In this document: piece by piece, positions 44,579 to 54,014 of the stretch | Position numbering within the stretch: position 1 is the stretch's first letter | How the letters are laid out: each line of letters begins with the position of its first letter | DNA from: Saccharum officinarum | Lineage: Eukaryota; Streptophyta; Magnoliopsida; Poales; Poaceae | Length of the DNA stretch: 64,000 nt | Reading direction: 5' to 3' | NCBI GenBank assembly: GCA_020631735.1 | Contig: CM036188.1 | Location: 13,186,214 to 13,250,213, forward strand | Made by a program: the position numbers and the translations under genes | The notes under the pieces: model-generated | What the model saw: the letters and a program-made list of their open reading frames with translations, nothing else | Databases searched by the model: none | What the model was told of the DNA's origin: nothing

Positions 44579-45391
44579 ATGTGCAGTGCAAGGAGGCTTC
44601 TTCGAGATGGGGATGATCTCCGGAGCGGCATCCCGAGTAGGCTTCAGAAGGGGTAAGTTTCTTTCTCTTTAGGAGCAGCGTTTGATGGAACCGGAATCAA
44701 ATCCCCCTGCGCAGCAATGATGTTCAGTTCAGTCGTCATGGCTCATGGTTTTAAAGACTCGTAGGAGAGAGAGATACCAGTATGCTACATTGTAGAAACA
44801 AATTTCGTTATCAGTAGGCTCATGTTTGCGTTCTTTATTTATTTCCCTTGTGGCAGGACCCATTATGATGTGTGTGCTTCAGATTCAGAGATTAGCTCAT
44901 GTTATGGTCCCATAGAATCCAAGGCTAGGAGCTCTGAGATAGCGCCACAATTTCCTCTTCCATCAGAAACTGAATATAGTGATTTAGGCTTTAACAGTTA
45001 CGTACTGCTCATCTTGTTAGGTCCAAATTTAATAACTCCGCAAAGGAATCAAGTGTGCAGTCTTACCTTCTCACTAATGAATTCACTTTGATCTTTTTCG
45101 GATTGTCAAGAGATTACTCTCTTGATTGATCTTGTCAAGAGATCACTCTCTGAGATAGCACCACAAGTGTGTCTTCAATCAGAAACTGAATAAGGTGACT
45201 TAGGCTTTAAATAGTTACAGCTCATCTTGTTCAGTCCAATTTTAACCCCACAGAGGAGTCGAAGTGTACAGTCCTACTTTTTCACTAATGAATTCCGTTT
45301 GAACTTTTCAGATGGTCAAGAGATCACTCTGTTGATTGATCTTGTCGCAGATGGCTGGGACATGCCACTGGTGCTTTATGGAGGTGGATAG
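44579..45391 (+). CDS. Candidate unknown spliced gene or gene fragment
   Basis: Not recognised. A start ATG at 44579 (M-C-S-A-R-R-L-L-R) runs to a good donor GGG|GTAAGT at 44653. An acceptor GTGGCAG ends at 44856, and joining them keeps the frame into THYDVCASDSEISSCYGPIE and LPSETEYSDLGFNSY. A further acceptor-like TTTTCAG ends at 45311 and is followed by GQEITLLIDLVADGWDMPLV and stop TAG at 45389-45391. Exon 2 overlaps a 216-bp tandem duplication (44932-45345), so the middle of the model is uncertain. It sits divergent from the tRNA and 146 bp upstream of the DUF241 relic on the same strand. No domain assigned. It may be a partial duplicate. Confidence 0.35.
44932..45345. repeat. Two-copy tandem duplication, period about 216 bp
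   Basis: CTCTGAGATAGC(G/A)CCACAA begins at 44932 and 45148. Both copies continue with CATCAGAAACTGAATA / AATCAGAAACTGAATA, CTCATCTTGTT(A/C)(G)G, TTTTTCACTAATGAATTC-type text and GATTGATCTTGTC. Divergence by small indels and substitutions shows the duplication is not recent. Confidence 0.85.
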
Positions 45392-45536
45392 TTCTTGCCA
45401 CACTTCAAACTAGGTACCTGAAGCAGAGTCAACTCTTTCTTTCACTAACAAACGTGCAAATCGTTTTTTATTGTTTGTGCCTCTTGCCAATAAATAGGAT
45501 GCTCAACAGTGGTTCCAGGAGAGTATTGCTCTCCTC

Positions 45537-46280
45537 ATGGCTACTACCCATCAGAGGTCTACAAGTTTGCCTTCAAAACCTTTCTCCACTGAGGCCAAAG
45601 TAGAAGAAGAGTTGCAGAGCTTCAGGGCGTTCATCTCTTTGCCATGCGCAACATTGACATGATGTGTGATGGTCTGAGGATGCTTGGAGACATCTACAAC
45701 TGCATAGAGGAGATCATGTCTGTTCCCCAAGCAATCAAGCTTCGCTCTCCATACCCCAACAAAAGAAAATGGTAGAGGAAGAGCTGGAGCAGTCCCTTGT
45801 GCAAAGCTGAAGATGCCTATCCAGGAGCTGCAACTATCCCTCAGGAGAGGAGACGGTTTGTCTTTTGAGCTCAAAGTTGTGTCCTTTATGCGTCTGGTGA
45901 AGAAGGCACAAACTGACAAGTGACAAAAGTCTTTCAAGAAGTCCAGCAACAACACAACTTATGAAGGCTGCAGACTGATCAGGCTAGTTTTCAGAAGCCA
46001 GAAAGATGGCTGTCTCTCTACTTGAATCCATATCTGGTCTCTTGCCAAAGCAGACTGCCACCACGCAAATGCAAGCAAATGGTCTCTTGTCTCCAAGAGA
46101 TTGCAGAAAAGGAAGGTTGCCTTCAAGGATGAACAGTTGCAAGCACAAGAGTGCAGCATGGGAGATCTTGAGAATGGTGCTGAGTTGCTGCTCAGGACAT
46201 TTATCCAAGGCAGCGTTTCTCTCCTAAACATTCTTAGTGCAAAGATAATTCTCAAGGCCTTTTGCTCTGGTGTTTTGTGA
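45537..46280 (+). pseudogene. DUF241-family (plant-specific) gene, frameshifted
   Basis: DUF241 genes are intronless plant genes of unclear function. The N-terminus reads M-A-T-T-H-Q-R-S-T-S-L-P-S-K-P, then TEAKVEEELQSFRAFISLP. After frame changes come MMCDGLRMLGDIYNCIEEIM, MVEEELEQSL, KMPIQELQLSLRRGD, FMRLVKKAQT, KMAVSLLESISGLLPKQTA, SKRLQKRKVAFKDEQLQAQE and GSVSLLNILS, with a stop at 46278-46280. Motif order and total length (about 245 codons) fit a family member missing part of its centre. At least five frame changes occur in the first 450 bp, so it is inactive. Confidence 0.8.
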
Positions 46281-46960
46281 TTGGCACCCACCTTTTAAAG
46301 GATCCATCAATCTTTGAACACCTTTCTAGTTTGTACACAAAACAACATATACATAGATCGAATCAAAAGGCCATCCAATTCTAGAATCAAAAGGACATCC
46401 ACTCATAACTCAATTCTAGAATCAAAAGGCCATTCAAACTCCAAAGGAAAAAAAATGCATGGCCACAGTCTCCATCTTGCGGCATGCCTTGATCTTGCGT
46501 AAGTTGCCAACTGGGATTTTTATCAGCTGAATGTTGAGCTAATGTGGTTTACATCAGGGGCATTATGGATACAAGGGGCAACAAAAGGGACGAAGTTCCC
46601 TAAAAAGGGTATTTAGGGTGCTCCTGCTAGCGGACGAGGTGTGGCTAGAGCTGACTGCCAAGGAGGAGGGAGGGAGCCGCAAATCAGCAGCCAGATGCGA
46701 GTGATATGCTGCATAGTGCTGCTTGACGTGCTGCAACAATACAGGCTCATCGAAGACCATGCCACCAAGAGCGTCAAAGACATCAAATTTCACATGTGTA
46801 CTGAAAAAGGTAAGCGATACATGAAATTATTATTTATTGACATGGTCTCAAAGTTTTTCAAAGCATTGAGTAAATGTTTATGCTAATGCGAAAGAACAAC
46901 CATATATAGACTTACATTAACTATACTGGTTATGACCAGTGAACACAATTAGGGGGCCTG
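46281..46960. other. Intergenic DNA with a short word repeat and a dispersed repeat
   Basis: AGAATCAAAAGGCCAT-type words occur three times at 46356-46435. 46786-46905 (CACATGTGTACTGA, TCTCAAAGTTTTTCAAAG, TTTATGCTAATGCGAAAGAA) has a related copy at 61930-62040. No gene is recognised. The 46560-46800 frames lack family resemblance. Confidence 0.5.
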
Positions 46961-47141
46961 CTAGCGAGCGATACTCAAATCAATCAACACATCTAGCGTG
47001 GTAGGGTGGCAGATTGCATGAACTCTTTCTCTAAACTAGAACCTGGTTGTATGGCAAATGCTTGGCAAGTAGCTTCAGCTGTTCGAGCTAGCAACATTGT
47101 TTTAATTTACTGCTCATTTTCTAGGCCACTTTGGTAAGAGC

Positions 47142-47654
47142 TCACCCTTTCTTTCGTAAAATCTGCAATTCCATCTCCACTTGCTTCATTGTAGGCCTTT
47201 CTTCACCACATAGTCTTAAGCACATCTCCGCAAGAGAGGCAACACTGCTAATCTCCTCCTTGGTTGCTTCCTCAACAACTTGAGAATCAACTATATCAGT
47301 GATTTCTTTGTCTTTCAATGCCTCAAGAAAGTAGTTTGACAAGTTTTGAACCAAGCCTTACTTGTGAAAACTGTCTTCTTTCTAACAAGCATCTCCAGTA
47401 GCACCACTCCAAAACTATACACATCACTCTTCTCATTTAGCTGCCTTGTATAGAAATACTCCGGATCTAAGTTACCAAATGTGTAACAATGTGTGTTTGA
47501 TCAACTGGAACCAATCTTGAAGCGTCGAAGTCTGAAACTTTAGTTGTGTAGGTCCCATCCAAGAGTATATTAGAGGACTTCACATCACGCTGGAAGACTG
47601 ATATTGAAGTTGCTAAGTGGAGTTATGATAGAGCTCCTGCAGCTTCTGTGGCGA
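47142..47654 (-). pseudogene. Third WAK-like relic, C-terminal kinase part
   Basis: The minus strand reads [59 protein letters not shown], then [20 protein letters not shown] and ERPTMKQVEMELQILRK. It aligns with 36723-37260 and shares the 3' flank (CACATCTAGCGTGGTAG). A short loss near 47480 removes GTFGY-type residues, and the catalytic-loop/DFG region is altered (DFD for DFG). It lacks the one-base insertion found at 37030 in the first copy. Upstream it runs into an inverted piece of itself. Confidence 0.87.
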
Positions 47655-47798
47655 TAGCTCTTTGGATGTTGTCTTGAATTTGAGGTTCCATTGCTAGTAT
47701 ATGACTATATTTCCAATGGATCATTGTCTTAAGTTCTCCATGCTGATTCACGAAATGATGATTCTTTGTTTTGGGATGAATACATAAGAATTGCCACA
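47655..47798 (+). pseudogene. Inverted segment of the WAK kinase
   Basis: The plus strand here (AGCTCTTTGGATGTTGTCT ... TGGATCATTG ... ACGAAATGATG ... ACATAAGAATTGCCAC) is what the minus strand carries at 37270-37410. It is therefore reversed relative to the adjoining relic. The borders are inverted copies, TCTGTGGCGAT at the left and ATTGCCACAGA at the right. Confidence 0.8.
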
Positions 47799-48225
47799 GA
47801 TTTGTGCGGAAATTTGTGACCAAAAGATTTAGGTTAGACCTTTCACCAAATAAACCCTCCTAATATTATCTCTAATGTCAGTAGTGGCGAAGCTAGAGCA
47901 AATTCGAGGGGAATGCACTTGCCTTTTGGGTGCATAGACAAATGTCTTAGGAGGTGCATATAAGGTGAAATTTTACCCAAGTCTACTGTTTTTATATTTT
48001 TTGGGGATGCATTTGCACCCACAGTCAATGTAGCCTTGCCCCTGGATGGAATTGCTCAATTGCTACACGAAGGCCCGGATCAGAAACAACATGGACATCC
48101 GGATTAAATACCATAACAGTAATACCTTCGACATCATGCTCATGTGATGGTTGGTCTTGATTTTCAGCACCTTGCACTGTTTCTTGTACTGAAGTCTGAA
48201 CTCTGAAGCAGCCAAACAGGCTCAA
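47799..48225 (-). pseudogene. hAT-type transposase N-terminal (TTF zinc finger) relic split by a MITE
   Basis: The minus strand reads VVSDPGLRVAIEQFHP (48130-48045), is interrupted by 47879-48044, and resumes as IRDNIRRVYLVKGLT, then shifted FGHKFPHKSVA (47878-47799). This is the DPGLR...(FN)xP...IRDxVRRxY-xKGPxQPxxHxFP pattern of the TTF-type domain in plant hAT/ZMYM1-like transposase proteins. A stop replaces the expected Gln after KGLT, and a one-base shift follows. Assignment rests on motif memory, not alignment. Confidence 0.65.
47879..48044. mobile_element. hAT-like MITE fragment inside the transposase relic
   Basis: CAGTAGTGGCGAAGCTAG at the left and, inverted, CAGGGGCAAGGCTACATT at the right. 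Style resembles the CAGTGGCGG...ends of the 24047-24744 element. It exactly interrupts the transposase frame, but an 8-bp duplication is not visible, so flanking bases may have been lost. Confidence 0.55.
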
Positions 48226-48229
48226 GCAG

Positions 48230-48676
48230 CCAAGCAGGGCCGGCTGGGGCTCGCTACCTGCTGCTTGCTACCTGGCTGAGTGGCGGCGTCGAGGCCGAGC
48301 GGCAGCGGCCGGCCGGTTTGGGGGCTGGCCGGCCGGCTGGGGCGGGGTCGCGTCGCCGGATGCCCGGATCTGCAGGTGGCCGGAGGCAGTGAGGCGGCAA
48401 GCGGCGACAGCGAGCCTGGAGGGCGGAGCTGAGGCCAGAGGCGACGAGGGCGTAGCAGCGAGCGGCGTCGGGCGAGTCGCGCAAGCAGCGAGACCGCGAC
48501 TCACCCTTGTGATTTTGCGAAACTTTTGATCTCGATCTGCAGCTTATAATATAATTCGCCCAGAGATTTATTGCGAAGCTAGCAGTGCAACTGCAAAGGC
48601 GATTGAATCATTGAACAGTGGCTGTGTGTGTGACTGTGATCAGCTCGACGTGAATGTGAAAGGGAGGTCCTGAACT
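48230..48676. other. GC-rich segment, no recognised gene
   Basis: 48240-48510 is GC-rich with Ala/Pro/Arg-rich minus-strand frames lacking domain resemblance. It could be a promoter/first-exon remnant. Confidence 0.4.
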
Positions 48677-48679
48677 TAT

Positions 48680-48908
48680 GGCCTTTTAAATGCGCACTGT
48701 AGCAATTCGTTTGTATTTGATAAAAATTATCTAAACTTTGACTAATTAGGCTTAAAAATTTCGTCTCGCAAAGTACAATAAAACTGTATAATTAGTTTTT
48801 AATTTTATCTACATTTAGTACTCTATGCATGTGCCGACATTTTAATACGATGAAAATCTTTTTTTACATAGTGAAATTTAGGGTTGAAATTGGAAACTAA
48901 ACGAGGCC
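48680..48908 (-). mobile_element. Tourist-like MITE with TAT flanks
   Basis: GGCCTTTTAAATGC at the left and AACTAAACGAGGCC at the right, with TAT on both sides (48677-48679, 48909-48911). Interior GACTAATTAGGCTTAAAAAT and TTCGTCTCGCAAAGT are family words. 229 bp. Confidence 0.8.
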
Positions 48909-48911
48909 TAT

Positions 48912-49666
48912 AATAAAACTAGTGCAATTGCACGTGCGACACGCACGTGTCTTAAAAAAAGGTTTTTTCTTTAATAGAAGTGTTGAGTTCATGACTATTA
49001 CATTTTATTTTACAAAGACAAAAACCTACATTTTCTCAAGATTACAAATTCAACCCCTAAAGTTTATGAAAAAAATGTATCTTTTAATTATATTAGATTA
49101 AAATTTTAAACCTAAATAATTTCAAATATATCAGCACTGGGTTCATGGAATGTTAGCATACATTCAGCCAGCATTACATTCAGTTTCTTTTCTTATATAA
49201 AATGTTACGATTAGTCAATCACCCTAATTATGTCCATATCAGTCTGCTATCATAATAATCTTTAAAAATGAGAATAACGGTGTGTAAGACAAACATAGAG
49301 GTCTTCCCACCAAAACTTTTAAAGCATGATGATTCACTATTAAAAATTTGGCTGGAGTATTGTGAAGTATATGGATGAGAGACGTCAATCACCTAGAAAC
49401 CAGGTTGGAAGCATGAAGAACGAAATAAACTCGGTGATCAAAGAATCTGAATTCTTATCTTCCACAGCATTATTCACTGAAGTTTCATGCTTCTTCAAAC
49501 GAAGTAGTAGCTTACAATTGCCATCTGATATATAAGCACACAAACACGACATCGATGAAAAATGAGAAATTTGGCACAATGTCCACTTACCATTTCTGAT
49601 CCAAAATGCAAGCGCGCACAAACACATTTACCTCCATGAGCCCTATGCACTTTATACAAATCCTAT
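48912..49666. other. Unassigned AT-rich DNA
   Basis: No gene is recognised. A GCAATTGCACGTGCGACACG stretch at 48925 contains near-palindromic text. Confidence 0.45.
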
Positions 49667-50088
49667 CACTACAAGAGATATGACCTTCTATGACGATTTG
49701 CTCCTGAGGACGTCAAAATTTGTTGCTAAGTCAGTCTATTTTACTATGTTTTTTGGTGTTAATATGACTTTATGACAGAAATTCTTTGGCCGTCATTACG
49801 AGTCAGTTGAAATCATCGTAAAATAAAGGATTTCAATATTGTGACTAACTATAAATCATCATAACATGCTAACTGGCCATCGTCACAAATCTATGACAAC
49901 ATCAGTTCATTGTAAATATTTTATTTAAAGTTTAACAAGCAACGTGTAACCCTACACGTCATAAATTTTTTTCATTTTCCATTTAATAGGCCACAACCTA
50001 TATACATAATTCCAGTTAGCTAGTTTTAAAAAATGTAATAAAATAGTTAATTTCTAAAATATAAAGTTATACCCTATATACCCTATAT
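49667..50088. mobile_element. CACTA-like end, incomplete
   Basis: CACTACAAGAGATATGACCT opens a block with repeated TATGACGA/GTCATAA/CATCGTCA words typical of CACTA subterminal regions. The opposite TAGTG end is not found. The flanking text TATGCACTTTATACAAAT occurs at 49644 and again at 50089. Confidence 0.5.
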
Positions 50089-50106
50089 ATGCACTTTATA
50101 CAAATT

Positions 50107-50930
50107 AATTCAAAACAAGAATGCAAGAATTCAAAGTTTTATATAACAACAAAAAAATATATACAAGTTCCATACCTTAAATATTCGCAACTCTGCCATA
50201 TAATCAAAAGCTATATAACAATGCCCCTTCTTCAGCTCTTCAGCCTTTTCCCATGTAATACTTGCCCTATTCAATGTAAATGGTACTGTTTCATGGTAGG
50301 AAAAAGAAACACTATGAAGTACTTCAGAAATATACTGCTATCACCTACGTATGATAAGGATATTTTAGAGAGAGAAGCTACCTCAGAAAAAAAACAGTAA
50401 TGTGAAATCCAACCTTGGAAACATAAAGCTGTATTTATATGACCAATGTTATATGCTTTCCAGAGGATTGATGACTGATGTGATGCAATGAATTGAGATT
50501 GGCATTATAGAGGTTTTTTTTAAATTTGTGTCCCATTACCAGATTTAATATAGATCACATTACCTGATCAAGATTTTGAACGGGGTCGTTCATATAACAA
50601 TATTTTATTTTGTTTTGTGAAATAACAATATTTTAATTTGAAATACACATGTGAAAAAGGCAGTTTTGAGGAGATTTTATTTCACATAAATACTTTAATT
50701 AATGCTTCTAGTAGAGTTTTCTTTTCATTATTGATTACTTCAGGGCCTGGACCGGCCATGACCAAAAGGAGCAAAATCCATATTGTGGTTCATGCTAACT
50801 ATAGAATTTAGACAAAGTAAATACGGAAAGCTCAGGATGGAGTGAAATTGATCAAATATTAAAAAAAAAACAAAGCAGTAGCTGTAAAGGACGTACTCTG
50901 GCGCTTTGTGGGCATGCATTGTGTACGTGT
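50107..50930. other. Unassigned AT-rich DNA
   Basis: No gene is recognised. The 103-codon plus frame at 50089-50400 has no family resemblance and AT-rich composition like its surroundings. Confidence 0.45.
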
Positions 50931-50931
50931 G

Positions 50932-51759
50932 CTAATAGCCGGCGGCTTGCACCTCCAGGGCTCCACTTCTTGCACCTGCGATGGCTGGCATGCAGTGTAT
51001 TAAGCCAGGTGTTGACAACAGAGTAACGATGGCGATGGTTGATGATGCGCGTGAAGAGGGTCGAACTGGAGTCTGGAGGACGTCGGCTTGATCAGTTGTC
51101 GCTATCAAGAGAAAGAGAGTGCATCGACCATCATATCCATACCTGAACTTCTTGAGGAGGTCGAGGCCGCGGTAGAGTGCGAGGAAGGCATCGCGGATGT
51201 TCATCTGGGCGTGCTGGACCTTCTTGCGGAGCACGTTGACGAGATCCTCCCACAGTCCCACACCTTGAACGGCACCCGCCCGGGGCTGGTGGGCGGAATG
51301 TCGATGCGCACCGTCGCCGGCTGACCGGCCACCAGCGAATGCCAAGGCCACGCGTGTTCTGCCTCCGGCCTCCGCCTTCGCCCAGACAAGACGCGGGCAG
51401 CGCCGATGATCGAGTGGACGAACGCCGCACGCCGCCGGACGCTCGAAACCCCGAAGCCGTGCCCCCACGCTGCGCCTTTGAGCGGATGTGGCTGCGGCGG
51501 TTAGTGGATTCTCATCTGTATACCTAGGAAGAAAAAAGGGAGGTGTCTGTTCGCCGTCGGTCGAAACCCCCAAGCCGCGCCCCCACGCTGCACCTCCAAG
51601 CGGTCCCGAAGCCACACCCCCACGCTGTGCCTCCGAGCAGATGTGGCCGCGGCGGTTAGTGGACACGGGTACAGGCGGCGGGTATGTTCGTCCTGCGTAA
51701 AAAAACCGAAGCGGATGTAGAGATCGGTCGCCGACAACAAGGGAAGGGTGTTTCGTCAC
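50932..51759 (-). other. Long open frame of unknown nature in a GC-rich segment
   Basis: A 275-codon minus frame without recognised domains. The part LRKKVQHAQMNIRDAFLALY (about 51240-51180) looks like ordinary helical protein. An overlapping frame gives VRIDIPPTSPGRVPFKVWD. The N-terminal third is built from an imperfect three-fold repeat of about 60 bp (51445-51663; CCCCCACGCTG words). It may be a captured or duplicated gene fragment in a transposon, or chance GC-rich openness. Confidence 0.3.
51445..51663. repeat. Imperfect three-fold repeat around CCCCCACGCTG
   Basis: The word GCCCCCACGCTG(C/T)(G/A)CCT recurs near 51460, 51580 and 51620. Two copies continue into GATGTGGC(T/C)GCGGCGGTTA, ending at about 51505 and 51663. 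Confidence 0.7.
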
Positions 51760-52044
51760 ATAAGAATCATTCTTCTCGTTTTTTTGTCTGCTTGTCAGGT
51801 CTATATCAAGCGTTGGATTGGAAATCGAGACACATCCGAGGGTGGAGATCGTCGGTGGGTAGGGGACTTTTAGGTAACAGGTATTTTAGTATAGATTAAC
51901 TCCTTTATAGTATAGATAATGCTTGCCGTGTCGTCCTGTCCGTTAGTCAAGTCAAGACAGTGGCGGGCGAGCGCTGTCAAGTCGTCGCGTGCCTCTTGTC
52001 CATCGCGGTGCGTGGTCCCGAGCGCGGCCGCGCCGTGCAGACCG

Positions 52045-52268
52045 GGCGTGTGTGCTCGTGAAAATTTTGGCTTACTACGGTAGTACTTTTGTTTAAATTT
52101 ATCAATTAGTGTTTAATTATAAATTAATTATGCTTAAAAGATTTGTCTCATGGTTTTCTACCAAACTATGTAATTAGTTTTTTTTCGTCTACATTTAATG
52201 CTCTATGGATATATCTAAACATCCGGTGTGATGAGAAATCTTGAAATTTTTTGAAACTAAACATGGCC
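52045..52268 (-). mobile_element. Tourist-like MITE, one end lost
   Basis: The right end GAAACTAAACATGGCC and interior TTATGCTTAAAAGATTTGTC, TAATTAGTTTTTTTTCGTC and ACATTTAATGCTC are family words. The left terminus is not recognisable. Confidence 0.6.
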
Positions 52269-52302
52269 TAGGGTGCCGTGCCGCAAGGTTCGACGCCTAC
52301 TA

Positions 52303-52420
52303 GTAGCCTGTTCGTTTCGCTGGTTTACTGTGGCTGAAAGTACTGTTTGCTGATTTATTGTGAGAGAAAAACACTGCTGGATGATTGATGATTTGGCTAA
52401 ATAGCTCAAACAAATAGAGC
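52303..52420 (-). mobile_element. Diverged MITE of the GGCCCGTTCGGCTGG family
   Basis: AGCCTGTTCGTTTCGCTGG at the left, GTGAGAGAAAAACACTG within and CAAACAAATAGAGCC at the right follow the plan of copies at 2182 and 21560, with many differences. Confidence 0.55.
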
Positions 52421-52618
52421 CAAGGAGTCGCAGTCTCCGGCGTGAAGTGTGGGCCAATCTAAGCTGGGAACAGAGTTCTAGATAGCGGGTCAAATCAAGG
52501 TATATGGGATAAATCGTACATATGAGCAAATAGTTATATCTCGAGAGAGCCACAGCTATAGCGGGAGATTTAGATTGGCAAAAATGATTCGGTGAGATAA
52601 AAAAACTTGGCTTTCTAT

Positions 52619-52706
52619 ATTTTTGAGGTGCAACTTTGAGTTGGGAAAGAGGAATTGACAAGTTTTTGAGGTGCAACTTTGAGTTGGGAAAGAGGAATTG
52701 ACAAGT
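52619..52706. repeat. Perfect two-copy tandem duplication, 43 bp
   Basis: TTTTGAGGTGCAACTTTGAG...GAATTGACAAGTT occurs twice head to tail with no difference that I can see. Very recent slippage or template switching, or an assembly artefact. Confidence 0.9.
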
Positions 52707-52788
52707 TAAAAAAAGAACTAGCTTTGTGTTTTTAAGAAAAAAAGGGATCCATTAGGGTCGCTCTTCGGTAAATGTGCTGTTATATGTA

Positions 52789-53666
52789 TAAGTGCCCATT
52801 TGGACGTTGGTACTCAGGCCAGGATTTGGCATTAGCAGTGGATACCTCCAATTCTGTTGTTTGGATGGTCTTGGTATTCGCAAGTGGAAATGAGCTCCAA
52901 TACCGCCCAGCATTCGCCCCGCCTGCTCGAGCCTACCCACGATACCGAGGCCTCCCCCTCCGTATTCACTAGAATCGGGACCCTTTCTTCCCCATACGAA
53001 AAAACAGGAGCCGCCGCGGTGCGAGCGCGCCTGATCTCCCGTAGGACGAGCGGCGGGCGCAGTGCGAGCACGCCAGAGCTCCCGTAGGGCGAACGGCGGT
53101 GGCACGAGCTCCTGTAGGGCGAGCGGCGGCGCAAGTCTCTCATAGGGCGGGCGGGCGGGCGGCGGCACGAGCGCGCATGAGGTGGGCGCTCGCCTGAGAT
53201 CCCCCGTGACGGCCAGCCCGAGATCCCCCATCGGTGCCCCATCTTCCCCATGGCGGTCGAGCTCCCCTATCGGTGCCCCCTTATTCTTCCCCATCATCTG
53301 TTGCGTGCCGAGATCCACCATGGCCGGTCGAGCTCCCCCATCACCGTCCCCTTCTTCCCCACGGTTGGTCGAGCTCTCTCATGGCTGCGGCTGCCGAGAT
53401 CCGCCCGCCATGACCGGGGTCGAGCTCCCCTCGTCATGGCCGGGGTCGAGCTCGTCCCATGGCGCGGTGGAGCTCCTCCTGTCGTTGCCCACCGTGGTGT
53501 GGCGTTTCAATTCCATCCTTTTGCATCCAAACAGGAAACAAATTTGATCTACTTCTTAGGATTCCAAAAGCCATTTCAATAGTCATCCAAACAATAATAT
53601 TTGAATGGTACCCATTTCAATATCATGGTTGTTTTCCCCTAATATCTACATCCAAACGGACCCTAA
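52789..53666. mobile_element. Possible TIR element with GC-rich repetitive interior
   Basis: GTGCCCATTTGGACGTTGGT at the left resembles the inverted right end AGGGTCCGTTTGGATGTAGA. Inside, both arms carry CCAAACA/TTTGGATG words, and 53020-53470 repeats GAGCTCC(C/T)GTAGGGCGA(A/G)CGG and GGTCGAGCTCCCC. No recognised protein. Confidence 0.5.
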
Positions 53667-53689
53667 AGGATTTATGTTTTTTTTCTTTT

Positions 53690-54014
53690 ATATACCTTCT
53701 CGGTTCGAAATTATAAATTGTCCTACCTTAATTTTTGCTATACACTTCAATATTCGTTATGTGTTTTACAAGTCACATTAGCTTTGTCCTATGTCAAACA
53801 TTACTTACTTTGACCATTTATTTCAAAAAAATCCTTATTGTTTCACAACATATGAATTATAAATTATGAAAATATTTCTTATTATTTCACAACATATGAA
53901 TTATATATTATAAAGTATTTCTCATAGTGAATTTGAAAATTTAAATCTTATGTCGTAAACATATATATATATATATTTTAAAATCGATGGTCAAAAGTAT
54001 AAATATTTGATTTA
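53690..54014. other. AT-rich DNA, possible Stowaway-like arm
   Basis: TTCGAAATTATAAATTGTCC at 53703 resembles the inverted CCATTCTAAATTATAGGTTG from 58785-58800 on the far side of the nest, so an old Stowaway-like element may enclose it. Weak match only. Confidence 0.3.

Noticed and set aside
46563..46793. 76-codon minus frame resembling a conserved N-terminus (M-K-F-D-V-F-D-A-L-G-G-M)
   Set aside because: Attractive start but no family I can name, no splice sites, and a position amid dispersed repeats; not enough for a gene call.
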